DNA of 64,000 nucleotides, taken from Clostridia bacterium (lineage in GTDB: Bacteria > Bacillota > Clostridia > Oscillospirales > CAG-272). Made by a program: the position numbers and the translations under genes. The notes under the pieces are model-generated. The model was not told the origin of the DNA. It did not search any database and worked only from the letters and a program-made list of their open reading frames with translations. Location: the NCBI GenBank assembly GCA_017466375.1, contig JAFTUH010000044.1, positions 1 to 64,000 on the forward strand, written 5' to 3'. This document shows, piece by piece, positions 25,742 to 33,979 of the stretch (position 1 is the stretch's first letter; each line of letters starts with the position of its first letter).

Positions 25742-27358
25742 TCAGCCTCTCCAGTTCGGCACGTAGGTGGACATATCGGAATCGTTCAAAGACATCGTAT
25801 GGTAGGCGGTAACCTCGCACAGCGTCGTATCGATCTCGTCATGTCCGAGCTTGGAAACAAGATGGCGGCGCGGGATATCGCCGACGCGGTCGCTGAAATT
25901 CATTGTGGAGAAGTTCGTGACGCCGAGCTCCTTGAGCGCATTCATCCACTCGATATACTGTGCGGCACGCGATCTGACGGTGCACATGAATGCGTAGAAA
26001 TCGATGCCGTGCTTCTCGGCAAGTGCGAGATAGGCGGGGATACCGGCTTTGATTTTATCAAGGCTTTCACCTGCGATACGGGACACGGGCGCCTTCGTCT
26101 TGAGCATTTCCTTGTACGCATCGAGATCGACCGTGCCGTCCTCCTTGAGGCAGCCGTCGAGCACTTCCGTATACTCCATCAGGCCCTGGCATACGCTGTC
26201 GATTGCTTTATCGGCGGAAAGAGCTTCGACATCGATACCGACTCTCTTTGCCGTAGCCGGCTCGAAATCGGAAATGAGATTGATCGCGATGTGCTTGCCG
26301 GCAGCCTTATCAAGTTCGGCACCGAGGCGCTTCACAAACGCCGTCATGATCTCGCACCACACACCGTTCAGGCGGGCATCATCCGCAGTGAGCGTACGTG
26401 CATCAACACCGTATTTTGCGGAAACGGCATCCAGCACGGGCTGCTCAAACGCGATCAGCATGCCGCGGTTGACGTAGAGAGAGACACCGTCAAATCCGCA
26501 GGCAACGGCGTCCTTGATCTGACCGATCATGAAATCCTGTACGGCGGGATATGCGTACGAAGCGATGGAGAGCGCACGTCCGTCACGGGTAGTAATAGCA
26601 CACTCGGGATGTGCTTCGACAAATGCGTTTCCGGCATTCGGGGCGAAGAACATCTTTGCAGAGGCAAGGCTGAGCTTATAGCCGGCATACAGCTTCACGC
26701 CGTAGGACTGCACCATAGCGGTCTGCGCCTTGTACGCCGCAAACGCGTCCTTCTTTGCTGCCTCATCAAAGAACAGCGGAACGTCAAGCGTTGCGATATT
26801 GACATCCGTATTCTCAAGCGTACGGAGCGCGCGGGTGGTATCCGCTGCACTGCCGGCACCGAACTGTGCGTGGGTATTTTTCTTCGCCGGTGCATTGTAT
26901 GCAAGGTATTCCTTGACCTCCTCGTCCGTCATCGGGATAAAGCGGAGCCAGCAAAGATCCGGTACACCGTTGCCGGGCGCCTTCTGCAGGGTGATCTCCT
27001 TATCGGTCATATCGGCGGCACACCAGAAAAACTCCGGGACAAACTCGTTCGCCTGCCACTGTGCGGGCACGGACATGGTCGGTGCAGCGAACTCGGTGAA
27101 ATCTGCGGCCCCGGTCATCTTCAAATTGAACGAACCGCCCATCTTGACAAAGGCGACGAACACCTTGCACCAGCCCTTGACGTTCGGAGCAAGGATCAGA
27201 TCTGCCGGATGATCGAAAAAGGAGGACACAAGCATATTGCCATGAATATCCTTCGCGGTGTACTCCATGTACATCCACTTGTCTTTCTCCTGTACCTGCA
27301 CCAGTTCATCGGTGTTTTTCACGATCTCGTTCAGATTGGAAATAAGGATCTGTTCCAT
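25742..27358 (-). CDS. Array copy 16: most diverged TIM-barrel-like paralogue
   Basis: 538 residues, start MEQILISNLNEIVKN, the shortest complete copy and first in transcription order. The N-terminal blocks persist (KGWCKVFVAF, FWCAADMTDKEI, WLRFIPMTDEE), but HxHxD is lost (THAQFGAG near 162) and the following linker is about 35 residues shorter. The barrel keeps TRDG (257-260), FDGVSL (D290) and FEQPVLD (E305). The HRG block reads NRG, and Glu of the usual PE-I/A-S block is Ala. It is richer in Ala and Lys than its neighbours. It may be an outgroup or a functionally separate member; E305 remains the conserved acid. Confidence 0.85.
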   Translation of the reverse strand: MEQILISNLNEIVKNTDELVQVQEKDKWMYMEYTAKDIHGNMLVSSFFDHPADLILAPNVKGWCKVFVAFVKMGGSFNLKMTGAADFTEFAAPTMSVPAQWQANEFVPEFFWCAADMTDKEITLQKAPGNGVPDLCWLRFIPMTDEEVKEYLAYNAPAKKNTHAQFGAGSAADTTRALRTLENTDVNIATLDVPLFFDEAAKKDAFAAYKAQTAMVQSYGVKLYAGYKLSLASAKMFFAPNAGNAFVEAHPECAITTRDGRALSIASYAYPAVQDFMIGQIKDAVACGFDGVSLYVNRGMLIAFEQPVLDAVSAKYGVDARTLTADDARLNGVWCEIMTAFVKRLGAELDKAAGKHIAINLISDFEPATAKRVGIDVEALSADKAIDSVCQGLMEYTEVLDGCLKEDGTVDLDAYKEMLKTKAPVSRIAGESLDKIKAGIPAYLALAEKHGIDFYAFMCTVRSRAAQYIEWMNALKELGVTNFSTMNFSDRVGDIPRRHLVSKLGHDEIDTTLCEVTAYHTMSLNDSDMSTYVPNWRG

Positions 27359-27433
27359 AATTACGGTCTCACTTTCATTTGTTTGTAAATTTGATTTATC
27401 AAATTCCGCTTCGCTTACGGAATTGTATACGGT
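27359..27433. other. Gap between the dehydrogenase gene and the array
   Basis: 75 bp with two small inverted repeats: ATTCCG / CGGAAT and AATTTGAT / ATCAAATT. No strong T-run or clear promoter is visible, so it cannot be decided from sequence whether copy 16 is read through from the dehydrogenase or has its own start. Confidence 0.4.
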
Positions 27434-28384
27434 TCAATCTACGTGGGAGCGTCTCTCCCCCGCAAAATGGGCGCGGATATTCTCCGCAATTTCATCGAGG
27501 CATCTCTGCCGCGCCTCAAATGCACCCCACGCCATATGCGGTGTAAGGCACACGTTCGGCAGATCACGCACGGTATACAGCGGATGCGTTTCGGAAAACG
27601 GCTCCTCTGTATACACGTCGATACCGATACCGCCGAGACGTCCCTCTCTCACGGCATCTGCAAGTGCGGCTTCATCCGCAACGGCACCGCGCGCGACGTT
27701 CACAAAAATCGCACCCGGTTTCATGGCGGCGATACGCTCCCGCGAGATGATCCCTCGCGTGTCATCTGTAAGCGGTGTATGTACGGAGAGGATATCCGCT
27801 TCACGGCAGAGCGTATCGACATCGACCGTCGGGTAGTCCGGATCGGGGGTGCGGCGGCACACGATCACGCGGCAGCCGAATGCCTCGGCAACCCGTGCGA
27901 CCTGCCTGCCGATATTTCCCGCACCGAGGATGCCCCACGTCTTCCCTGCAATCTCGCCAAACGCAGGCGTGAGCCGATTGGCAACGCCGGATGCGCTGTA
28001 GGCGCCGCTTTTCACGAAATCGGTGAAAACGGGCAGGTGGAAGACAAGCTGAAGCACCATAGCGACGGTGAGCTGGGCAACGCTGTTCGTCGAATAGCCG
28101 ACGACGTTACACACGGCGACACCCCGACTGCGGCAATACGCAAGATCGATATTGTCGTACCCGGTTGCCGCCACGCAGATGAGTTTCAGTGCATCTGCCT
28201 CTGCCAGATTGGTCTCATTCAGTTTTATTTTGTTTACGATCACGACGTTTGCGTCTCTGACGCGATCCGCGACCTCATGCGGTGCAGTCAGGGGGTAAAC
28301 GGTAAGATCACAAACAGCCCGGAGCGAGGAAAACGAGACATCGTCCCCGAGCGTCGCTCCGTCCAGAATGACCGCGCGGATCAT
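27434..28384 (-). CDS. D-isomer-specific 2-hydroxyacid dehydrogenase
   Basis: 316 residues. NAD(P)-dependent reduction of a 2-keto acid to a D-2-hydroxyacid, cytoplasmic. The Rossmann motif GAGNIG lies near residue 150. The catalytic triad is readable as Arg in NVARGAV, Glu in YTEEPF and His in TPHMAWG. VCNVVGYSTNSVAQ is the helix typical of glycerate or phosphoglycerate-type members, so hydroxypyruvate is a plausible substrate, though sequence alone does not fix it. The start at 28384 overlaps the hsp33 stop as ATGA, so translation is probably coupled. Length is normal for the family. It lies directly upstream of the array on the same strand. Confidence 0.9.
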   Translation of the reverse strand: MIRAVILDGATLGDDVSFSSLRAVCDLTVYPLTAPHEVADRVRDANVVIVNKIKLNETNLAEADALKLICVAATGYDNIDLAYCRSRGVAVCNVVGYSTNSVAQLTVAMVLQLVFHLPVFTDFVKSGAYSASGVANRLTPAFGEIAGKTWGILGAGNIGRQVARVAEAFGCRVIVCRRTPDPDYPTVDVDTLCREADILSVHTPLTDDTRGIISRERIAAMKPGAIFVNVARGAVADEAALADAVREGRLGGIGIDVYTEEPFSETHPLYTVRDLPNVCLTPHMAWGAFEARQRCLDEIAENIRAHFAGERRSHVD

Positions 28385-29268
28385 CCCTTCGCTCTCTTTC
28401 TCGCGGTGAGAATCTCCTCCGCGGTGAAGGTATACTTCGTTTTGCAGAAGCGGCATTCCGTCTCAACCGGTGCGCCGCCCTCCGTGATTTCCGCGATATC
28501 CGCGTCGCTCATACTGATGAGCGCTCGCTTATAGCGGTCACGCTCACAATTGCAAACGTACGCGATATCGATCTCATCGAAGAAGTCGAACTCGATCCCC
28601 TCGAATACCATCCCGACGATATCAGCAGGTGTGTGCCCGACCTCGATCAGCTTGGAAACGGAGCCAAGGGAGGTGACGTTTTTCTCAATCGTCGGGATAA
28701 GCGACTCGTCCGCCCCGGGCAGAAGCTGGAGCAGAAATCCCCCCGCAGCCTTGCAGGAGTTATCGAGATCGGCTCTTACCCCGAGCGCACAGACCGTAGG
28801 CGTCTGCTCACTCGTGACGTAGTACTGCGAGATATCCTCAGCGATCTCACCGCTGACGAGCGGAGAGATGCCGACGTACGGCTCACCCGTACCGAAATCC
28901 CGGACAATACAAAGAGAACCGCCTCCCACGGCGCCACCGACATCCAATTTCCCGACAGAATTCGGGGGGAGTTCCACGGATGCATCCTGTGCATATCCGC
29001 GGACATTTCCCTTATAGTCACTTACGCAAAGGATCGTGCCGGCAGGTCCGTCTCCGCGAATCTGCAAAGAGAGGGAATCTGTCGCGTCTTTGAGAAGTGA
29101 CCCCATCAAGGATGTTACGGTCAGACAGCGGCCGAGAGCTGCGGTCATTGTTTTTGAGGTCTTGTGAATCTGATGTGCTTTTTGTACGATTGCGGTGGTA
29201 TCCGCACAGACAATTCGCACACTGCCGTCCCGCGTCATAGCGCGGACGAGCAAGGAATTGGCGTTCAT
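28381..29268 (-). CDS. hslO: Redox-regulated chaperone Hsp33
   Basis: 295 residues, full length for Hsp33. The N-terminal domain includes GDGPAGTILC and the conserved YxxxSEQTPT segment. The C-terminal zinc module shows CNC and CRFC, the four cysteines that bind zinc when reduced and form disulfides on oxidation to activate the holdase in the cytoplasm. A strong sigma-A promoter lies about 80 bp upstream. No other redox gene adjoins it; the coupled 2-hydroxyacid dehydrogenase is its only operon partner, unless transcription continues into the array. Confidence 0.95.
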   Translation of the reverse strand: MNANSLLVRAMTRDGSVRIVCADTTAIVQKAHQIHKTSKTMTAALGRCLTVTSLMGSLLKDATDSLSLQIRGDGPAGTILCVSDYKGNVRGYAQDASVELPPNSVGKLDVGGAVGGGSLCIVRDFGTGEPYVGISPLVSGEIAEDISQYYVTSEQTPTVCALGVRADLDNSCKAAGGFLLQLLPGADESLIPTIEKNVTSLGSVSKLIEVGHTPADIVGMVFEGIEFDFFDEIDIAYVCNCERDRYKRALISMSDADIAEITEGGAPVETECRFCKTKYTFTAEEILTARKRAKG

Positions 29269-29348
29269 AGCTATATCTGCAACCTTTCAAAATCGCTTCG
29301 GATTCGTCCCGAAGTTACTTTTGCATACATAGTTCCGTACACACCGCT

Positions 29349-29377
29349 ATTATACCATTTGCCCCTGTTTTTGTCAA
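29349..29377 (-). promoter_or_regulatory. Promoter of hslO
   Basis: Minus strand: TTGACA (29372-29377), 17 bp, TATAAT (29349-29354), a consensus sigma-A promoter. It could drive hslO, the dehydrogenase and possibly the first array copies. Confidence 0.85.
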
Positions 29378-29457
29378 TAGAAACGGGCATTTATTTGCCC
29401 GAAAATGTGAACATTTTTTAACGATTTGCCGTGTCGCGCATAAAGAGGAAAATCCGC

Positions 29458-30813
29458 ATGGATACTAACACAGAAGAAATCAAGAAAGGATCATCGGACA
29501 GATCGAAACAACAATTCGACATGCCGATACATGATGACATGAAAACTCTCGTGAAAATCCTCACCGCTTCCCTTCTTCTCTCCTCCGTTCTTCTCACCTC
29601 CGTCCTCGCCGTTCCTCTCTCTCCGGCCCTTGAGCACATCGCCGCAGCCTCGGGCATGGTAAAAAGCGGCAACAGCTACGCAGGCGTTCTCTTCACCGCG
29701 GCTGATTTTGAAAACGCGGCAGCTGTCACCGATTTTGACACACTCACGATCACCTCTCTCCCTGCCGCGGCGGACGGCACGCTGTACCTCGGCGCGGTTC
29801 CCGTTGCGGTGAATCAAAGCATCTCTCAAAAGAGTTTGGACAGTCTGAAATTTGTGCCCGCCGCCGGCACGGAAGAAGGCTCGTTCACATTCTCCTTCGG
29901 CCGCGGGTATACGATGGAGTGCGTGATGAAGATCACGGATGAGATCAATTTCGCGCCCGTAGCGGCATCGTATGAGGAAACCGTCGCGGCATGGACGCAG
30001 AGAGACATCACCTGCGTGGGCTCTCTCGACGCCTACGATCCCGAGGGGGACGCACTCGTTTTTGAGATCGTCGATTATCCAAAAAAGGGACTGCTCGTAA
30101 TGAATGATGCGACGCACGGTGACTTCCGCTACACGCCGTACGTTGGCTGTTCGGGCACGGACTTCTTCACCTATCGCGTTCGTGACAGCTACGGTAACTA
30201 CTCCGGCATCGCCACGGCAAACGTATCGATCTCCCGTAAGAACCACGGCGTCGTCTTCTCCGATATGAGCGAGCACTGGGCACACAGCGCGGCGATCGAG
30301 ATGTGCGCGGCAGGGATCATGGACTACGCGGCGAACGGCACAGACGCGGTATTCATGCCGGATAAGGCGGTCAGCCGCGAGGATTTCCTCGTGATGGTCA
30401 TGCGCGCACTCGGTGCGGATCTGGATGACGAGGCGGGCGAGATCCACACCGTTTTCGCGGACGATGACGAGATTTCCGCGGAAAACAAGGCTTACGTGAG
30501 CGCGGCATACAACGCAGGAATTATCAAGGGACGCGAGGAAAACGGCATCCGCACGTTCGCGCCCGATGACACGATCACCCGTGCCGAAGCGGCGGTGATG
30601 ATCAACAACATCCTCGGTGCGGAGGTACCGCTTCGTGTCTCGCTGTTCACGGACAATGATACCGTTCCCGCATGGGCGCAGAGTGCGCTGTACGCACTGA
30701 ACGATCTCGGTATCCTGAAAGGCACGGGCGCCGGCACAATCTCTCCGTACGCGACGATCAGCCGCGCACAGGCGGCACAGATCCTTCTGAATCTGACGCA
30801 GTACGTGGGATAA
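29458..30813 (+). CDS. S-layer homology (SLH) domain surface protein
   Basis: 451 residues from the ATG at 29458, chosen for its AAGAGGA site. A hydrophobic export segment starts near residue 28 (KTLVKILTASLLLSSVLL), so there is an unusually long N-terminal extension; the alternative start at 29539 would give a classical signal peptide but lacks a ribosome binding site. Next come a region of unknown fold and a cadherin/Ig-like module (AYDPEGDALVFEIVDYP to ANVSI). Three SLH repeats follow (FSDMSEHWA, DEISAENKAYVSAAYNAGII, DNDTVPAWAQSALYALNDLG), which anchor proteins to secondary cell-wall polymers. It is flanked by a terminator and stands alone. The role is structural or adhesive by inference. 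Confidence 0.88.
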   Translation: MDTNTEEIKKGSSDRSKQQFDMPIHDDMKTLVKILTASLLLSSVLLTSVLAVPLSPALEHIAAASGMVKSGNSYAGVLFTAADFENAAAVTDFDTLTITSLPAAADGTLYLGAVPVAVNQSISQKSLDSLKFVPAAGTEEGSFTFSFGRGYTMECVMKITDEINFAPVAASYEETVAAWTQRDITCVGSLDAYDPEGDALVFEIVDYPKKGLLVMNDATHGDFRYTPYVGCSGTDFFTYRVRDSYGNYSGIATANVSISRKNHGVVFSDMSEHWAHSAAIEMCAAGIMDYAANGTDAVFMPDKAVSREDFLVMVMRALGADLDDEAGEIHTVFADDDEISAENKAYVSAAYNAGIIKGREENGIRTFAPDDTITRAEAAVMINNILGAEVPLRVSLFTDNDTVPAWAQSALYALNDLGILKGTGAGTISPYATISRAQAAQILLNLTQYVG

Positions 30814-30825
30814 AAAATAAAAAGC

Positions 30826-30860
30826 AAAGCGATGCGGCAAAACCGCATCGCTTTCGTTTT
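30826..30860. terminator. Bidirectional terminator
   Basis: 12-bp perfect stem (AAAGCGATGCGG and complement) with A- and T-runs on both sides, between the convergent SLH and AraC-type genes. Confidence 0.85.
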
Positions 30861-31644
30861 ACACATATTCGCTCGGGCAGACACCTTTGAAATTTTTAAA
30901 CGCCCGACTGAAATAGTACGTATTGGCATACCCCGTCTTCTGCGCGATCTGATGTATCCTGTACTGCTTCGTTTTCAAAAGATCGCATGCGTAGTCCATC
31001 TTTTTGGCAATGATGTAGCGATTCGGGGACATCCCGAAATGCCTGTGAAACAGCTTAATCATATACGTTTGACTGATACCGCAGAGCGACGCAAGGTCGG
31101 CGCAATCCACATCCGTCTTGGTGAAGTGATCGTCAATGTAAGCGACAGCGGGCAAAATCTGCCGGTAGGTGTCGCTTGAAGTGTAGGTACTCTCCGCCTT
31201 CTGCATTTCGGCAAAAATCTCATACAGCAGAGACATACATCTGCAGTAGTATCCGCTGTGCTTATAATACCAGCATTTCTGCATTTTTTCAAACAGTGCC
31301 TTGAGTTTCGGGTGTATACTGTAGCGCTTCACAAGGATCTCCTTTGCAATCGGCACATCCGTTGTAAACGCGACGTTGATGCTCTCGCCGGGCTCTGTAA
31401 TATCGGCGCTGTAATTCGTTTTAGCAGGCAAATCTGCAAAATTCGGCGTAAAACGGATATCGCCCACAGTTTCAATCACCGTTTTCGCCCCGACAGTAAC
31501 GCACGCTTCCCCACTCAGCTTGTACAAAATCTGACAATAATGTACGTTGTCCGTTCCGTACTTTTCATACGTCACGCCCGGTCTGCTTATCAGATGATTG
31601 ACGTAAATAATATCCGTTATCTTGATCTGTTCTCTGTTTATCAC
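30859..31644 (-). CDS. AraC family transcriptional regulator (cupin type)
   Basis: 261 residues. An N-terminal sensing region (about 1-150) with cupin-like spacing precedes two helix-turn-helix motifs, DCADLASLCGISQTYMIKLF and YRIHQIAQKTGYANTYYFS, followed by the conserved FKNFKGVCPSEYV tail. It is divergent from the glycyl radical enzyme gene, with 168 bp between start codons, so that gene is the likely target. The intergenic region carries an inverted repeat (AAAATGAA / TTCATTTT) that could be its site. The effector is unknown. Confidence 0.9.
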   Translation of the reverse strand: MINREQIKITDIIYVNHLISRPGVTYEKYGTDNVHYCQILYKLSGEACVTVGAKTVIETVGDIRFTPNFADLPAKTNYSADITEPGESINVAFTTDVPIAKEILVKRYSIHPKLKALFEKMQKCWYYKHSGYYCRCMSLLYEIFAEMQKAESTYTSSDTYRQILPAVAYIDDHFTKTDVDCADLASLCGISQTYMIKLFHRHFGMSPNRYIIAKKMDYACDLLKTKQYRIHQIAQKTGYANTYYFSRAFKNFKGVCPSEYV

Positions 31645-31812
31645 CGTTTTCCCTCCGTTCCCGTCTCACTTTATTTATAGCATAGATCTGTGCACAAATC
31701 AATAGTTGCCTCGATTTTTAGTTTAAAAAAGTGTAAAAATGAAAATTCTTTTATTTCATTTTCCCGACACACGTGATATGATACGCGTATCAAAAGGCGA
31801 GGAGGCAAAAAC
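31645..31812. promoter_or_regulatory. Divergent control region, araC-type / glycyl radical enzyme
   Basis: 168 bp. An inverted repeat AAAATGAA-N10-TTCATTTT lies upstream of a TATGAT -10 box for the rightward gene, whose -35 is weak, as expected for an activator-dependent promoter. GGAGG lies 8 bp before the TTG start. Confidence 0.5.
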
Positions 31813-33948
31813 TTGACCGAACGAATCAAGCGAATGGTCGATCACATTCTTAAAGAGACAATCTACCCGCCGGCTGTGGAGATCGAGTACGATCGCGCCG
31901 ATTTTCTGCTGACGGATACGCACCGCGAAACAAAGCGGCTGTGTGAATACATCCTTGCGCAGCCGATCCGTATCCCCGAAGAAGCCCGTCTCGCGGGAAT
32001 GTTAAAATTCGGTAAATTCCCGTATCCTGCTGATTTCATGTCCAAGCACGGCATGCGGTACGCGGGAGATCTGTTTGCCCATTTCCGGTCGTACAACAAC
32101 GCCAATCCACCGTTTGAGGATTTCAAGTTCTGGGAGTGGCAGCACGCGACTGCTGACTATAAAAAATTCATCGAACTCGGCACGGAGGGCATCAAGGAAC
32201 AAATCGCGCTTTCCCTCAGAAAGCACGGAGGAGATGCCGAAAAGACGGAATTTCTGCTCGCCTGCCGTATGCTTTGCGACGCGATCGCGGACAGGGCAGA
32301 CAATTATGCCGAAAAGTGTATCGCCATGGCGGACGAAGCGGACGCAGACAGACGGGCGGAGCTTCTGCGACTTTCGGATATCCTCCACCGTGTTCCCCGC
32401 TATCCGGCTCGCAATTTTTATGAGGCTGTACAGTGTCTCTATTTCTGTTTTGATTTTCTGCCTGACAGTCTCGGTCTGCCCGACCGCTGGCTTTATAAAT
32501 ATTACCGGCAGGATATCGGCAGCGGTACGATTACGGAGGATTTTGCCAAAGAGCTTCTGCAGGAGCTTTACATCAAGATTCAGAGCTACACGCCGCTGGA
32601 CGGTCATTTTTACCGCGGCGGACAGTGCAATTTCTCCCTCGGAGGCTATACAGTGGACGGCGAGGACGGCTACAACGATTTCTCCGAGCTGCTGCTCACG
32701 TCCCTGCTCGATCTTCCCCTGTACATTCCCGAGGTGACGTTCCGATGGACGAAAAAGACACCGACGGCACTTCTCTCGCATATACTGGATCTTTCGCGCA
32801 AAGATAAAAACGGACGGATCGCCTTTGTCAGCGACGAGGCAAAAATCCCGCTGATGACCGAACTGTGCGAAATCCCGTGGGAGGAGGCTGTCGAATACGT
32901 CACGGTCGGGTGCAACGCAATCGCCCTCTCCGGCGGTATGATGTACAGCTCCGGTCACGCAAATCTGACAAAGGCACTCCATGACACGCTGTATACAGAA
33001 AGAGATTCCATTCTCAAGGCGGACACCTTTGAGGCGTTCAGGACAATCTTTGAGAAGCATCTGCGCAGACTGCTGGAGCGGAATATCGAGGTCGGCGACA
33101 AATTCGTAACGCACGCCGCACGGGACGAATGTGTGTTAGGCAGTCTGTTCATGCGCGGCTGCATCGAAAGCGGTATCTCGATGACAAAAGGCGGTGCAAT
33201 CGGCTTTGCGGATTTTCCAGGCGACGGACTTATGTGCACGATTGATTCCCTCGCAGTCATCCGTCAGTTCGTATACGACGAAAAAACGGTTACGGCAGAA
33301 GTGCTATTGGACGCACTTGAACACAACTGGGAGGGACACGAAGATCTCCGGCAGATGATCCTCAAACAGGCGAAATTCTTCGGCAACGACGACGAAGAAA
33401 CAAACGAAATCGCCAGGTGGATCACGACGTACGTTGCCACGTTTGCCAAAAAACGGACAGATGCGCTCGGAAAGCATTTCATCGGCATTATCGCACCTGG
33501 TTACGGCGATTACAACACGTATTTCGGGCGTGTCACCGGTGCAACTCCCGACGGAAGATATGCAGGAGAATCGTTCGGCGTAATCGGTGCCGGACAGACG
33601 GGCGGCAAGGACAGAAACGGGCTGACCGCCCTGCTCAATTCCGTCGCAAAATACGATCCGATGCATTTCTACAGCGGGATTACCGTAACAAACGTGAATC
33701 TGGATGCACCGCTTCTGTATGACGATGCGCACTTCCCGAAAACGGTAAAGCTGATCGAAACGTATCTGGCAAACGGAGGGGCACAGCTGCAGCTCAACAC
33801 GGTCAATGCTGAGGAGCTACTTGATGCCAAAGAACACCCCGATAACTACAAAAATCTCCGCGTGCGCGTCAGCGGTTATTCGGATTTTTTCACCCGCATG
33901 GAGGAAGAGCGGCAGGACAACATCATCGCACGGACAATTCTGAAATAG
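31813..33948 (+). CDS. Pyruvate formate-lyase-like glycyl radical enzyme
   Basis: 711 residues from a TTG start with a GGAGG site. The C-terminal glycyl radical motif VRVSGYSDFF places the radical on Gly688, 24 residues from the end. The active-site loop VTVGCN puts the thiyl cysteine at about Cys367. Both are diagnostic of oxygen-sensitive glycyl radical enzymes. The loop reads GCNAIAL rather than GCVEP, and the protein is shorter than classical PFL (about 750-850), so the substrate is uncertain: a keto acid, diol or other small molecule. No radical-SAM activating enzyme is encoded next to it or anywhere in the window, which is unusual. It is probably controlled by the divergent AraC-type protein. 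Confidence 0.88.
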   Translation: MTERIKRMVDHILKETIYPPAVEIEYDRADFLLTDTHRETKRLCEYILAQPIRIPEEARLAGMLKFGKFPYPADFMSKHGMRYAGDLFAHFRSYNNANPPFEDFKFWEWQHATADYKKFIELGTEGIKEQIALSLRKHGGDAEKTEFLLACRMLCDAIADRADNYAEKCIAMADEADADRRAELLRLSDILHRVPRYPARNFYEAVQCLYFCFDFLPDSLGLPDRWLYKYYRQDIGSGTITEDFAKELLQELYIKIQSYTPLDGHFYRGGQCNFSLGGYTVDGEDGYNDFSELLLTSLLDLPLYIPEVTFRWTKKTPTALLSHILDLSRKDKNGRIAFVSDEAKIPLMTELCEIPWEEAVEYVTVGCNAIALSGGMMYSSGHANLTKALHDTLYTERDSILKADTFEAFRTIFEKHLRRLLERNIEVGDKFVTHAARDECVLGSLFMRGCIESGISMTKGGAIGFADFPGDGLMCTIDSLAVIRQFVYDEKTVTAEVLLDALEHNWEGHEDLRQMILKQAKFFGNDDEETNEIARWITTYVATFAKKRTDALGKHFIGIIAPGYGDYNTYFGRVTGATPDGRYAGESFGVIGAGQTGGKDRNGLTALLNSVAKYDPMHFYSGITVTNVNLDAPLLYDDAHFPKTVKLIETYLANGGAQLQLNTVNAEELLDAKEHPDNYKNLRVRVSGYSDFFTRMEEERQDNIIARTILK

Positions 33949-33955
33949 GAAACAA

Positions 33956-33978
33956 AAAACGGGCTGTATGCCCGTTTT
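33956..33978. terminator. Terminator between convergent genes
   Basis: AAAACGGGC / GCCCGTTTT stem with a 5-base loop, serving the glycyl radical enzyme gene and the convergent cysteine synthase gene. Confidence 0.8.
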
Positions 33979-33979
33979 C

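Noticed and set aside
743..27358. Array considered as a phase- or antigen-variation locus with silent cassettes
   Set aside because: All copies have starts, ribosome binding sites and full-length frames and no signal peptides; no recombinase or invertible promoter is present in the window.
29491..30840. Minus-strand frame of about 450 codons over the SLH protein gene
   Set aside because: Shadow of the plus-strand gene, whose signal sequence, SLH repeats and terminator are clear.
32002..33114. Minus-strand frame inside the glycyl radical enzyme gene
   Set aside because: No family features; the plus-strand protein has diagnostic motifs.
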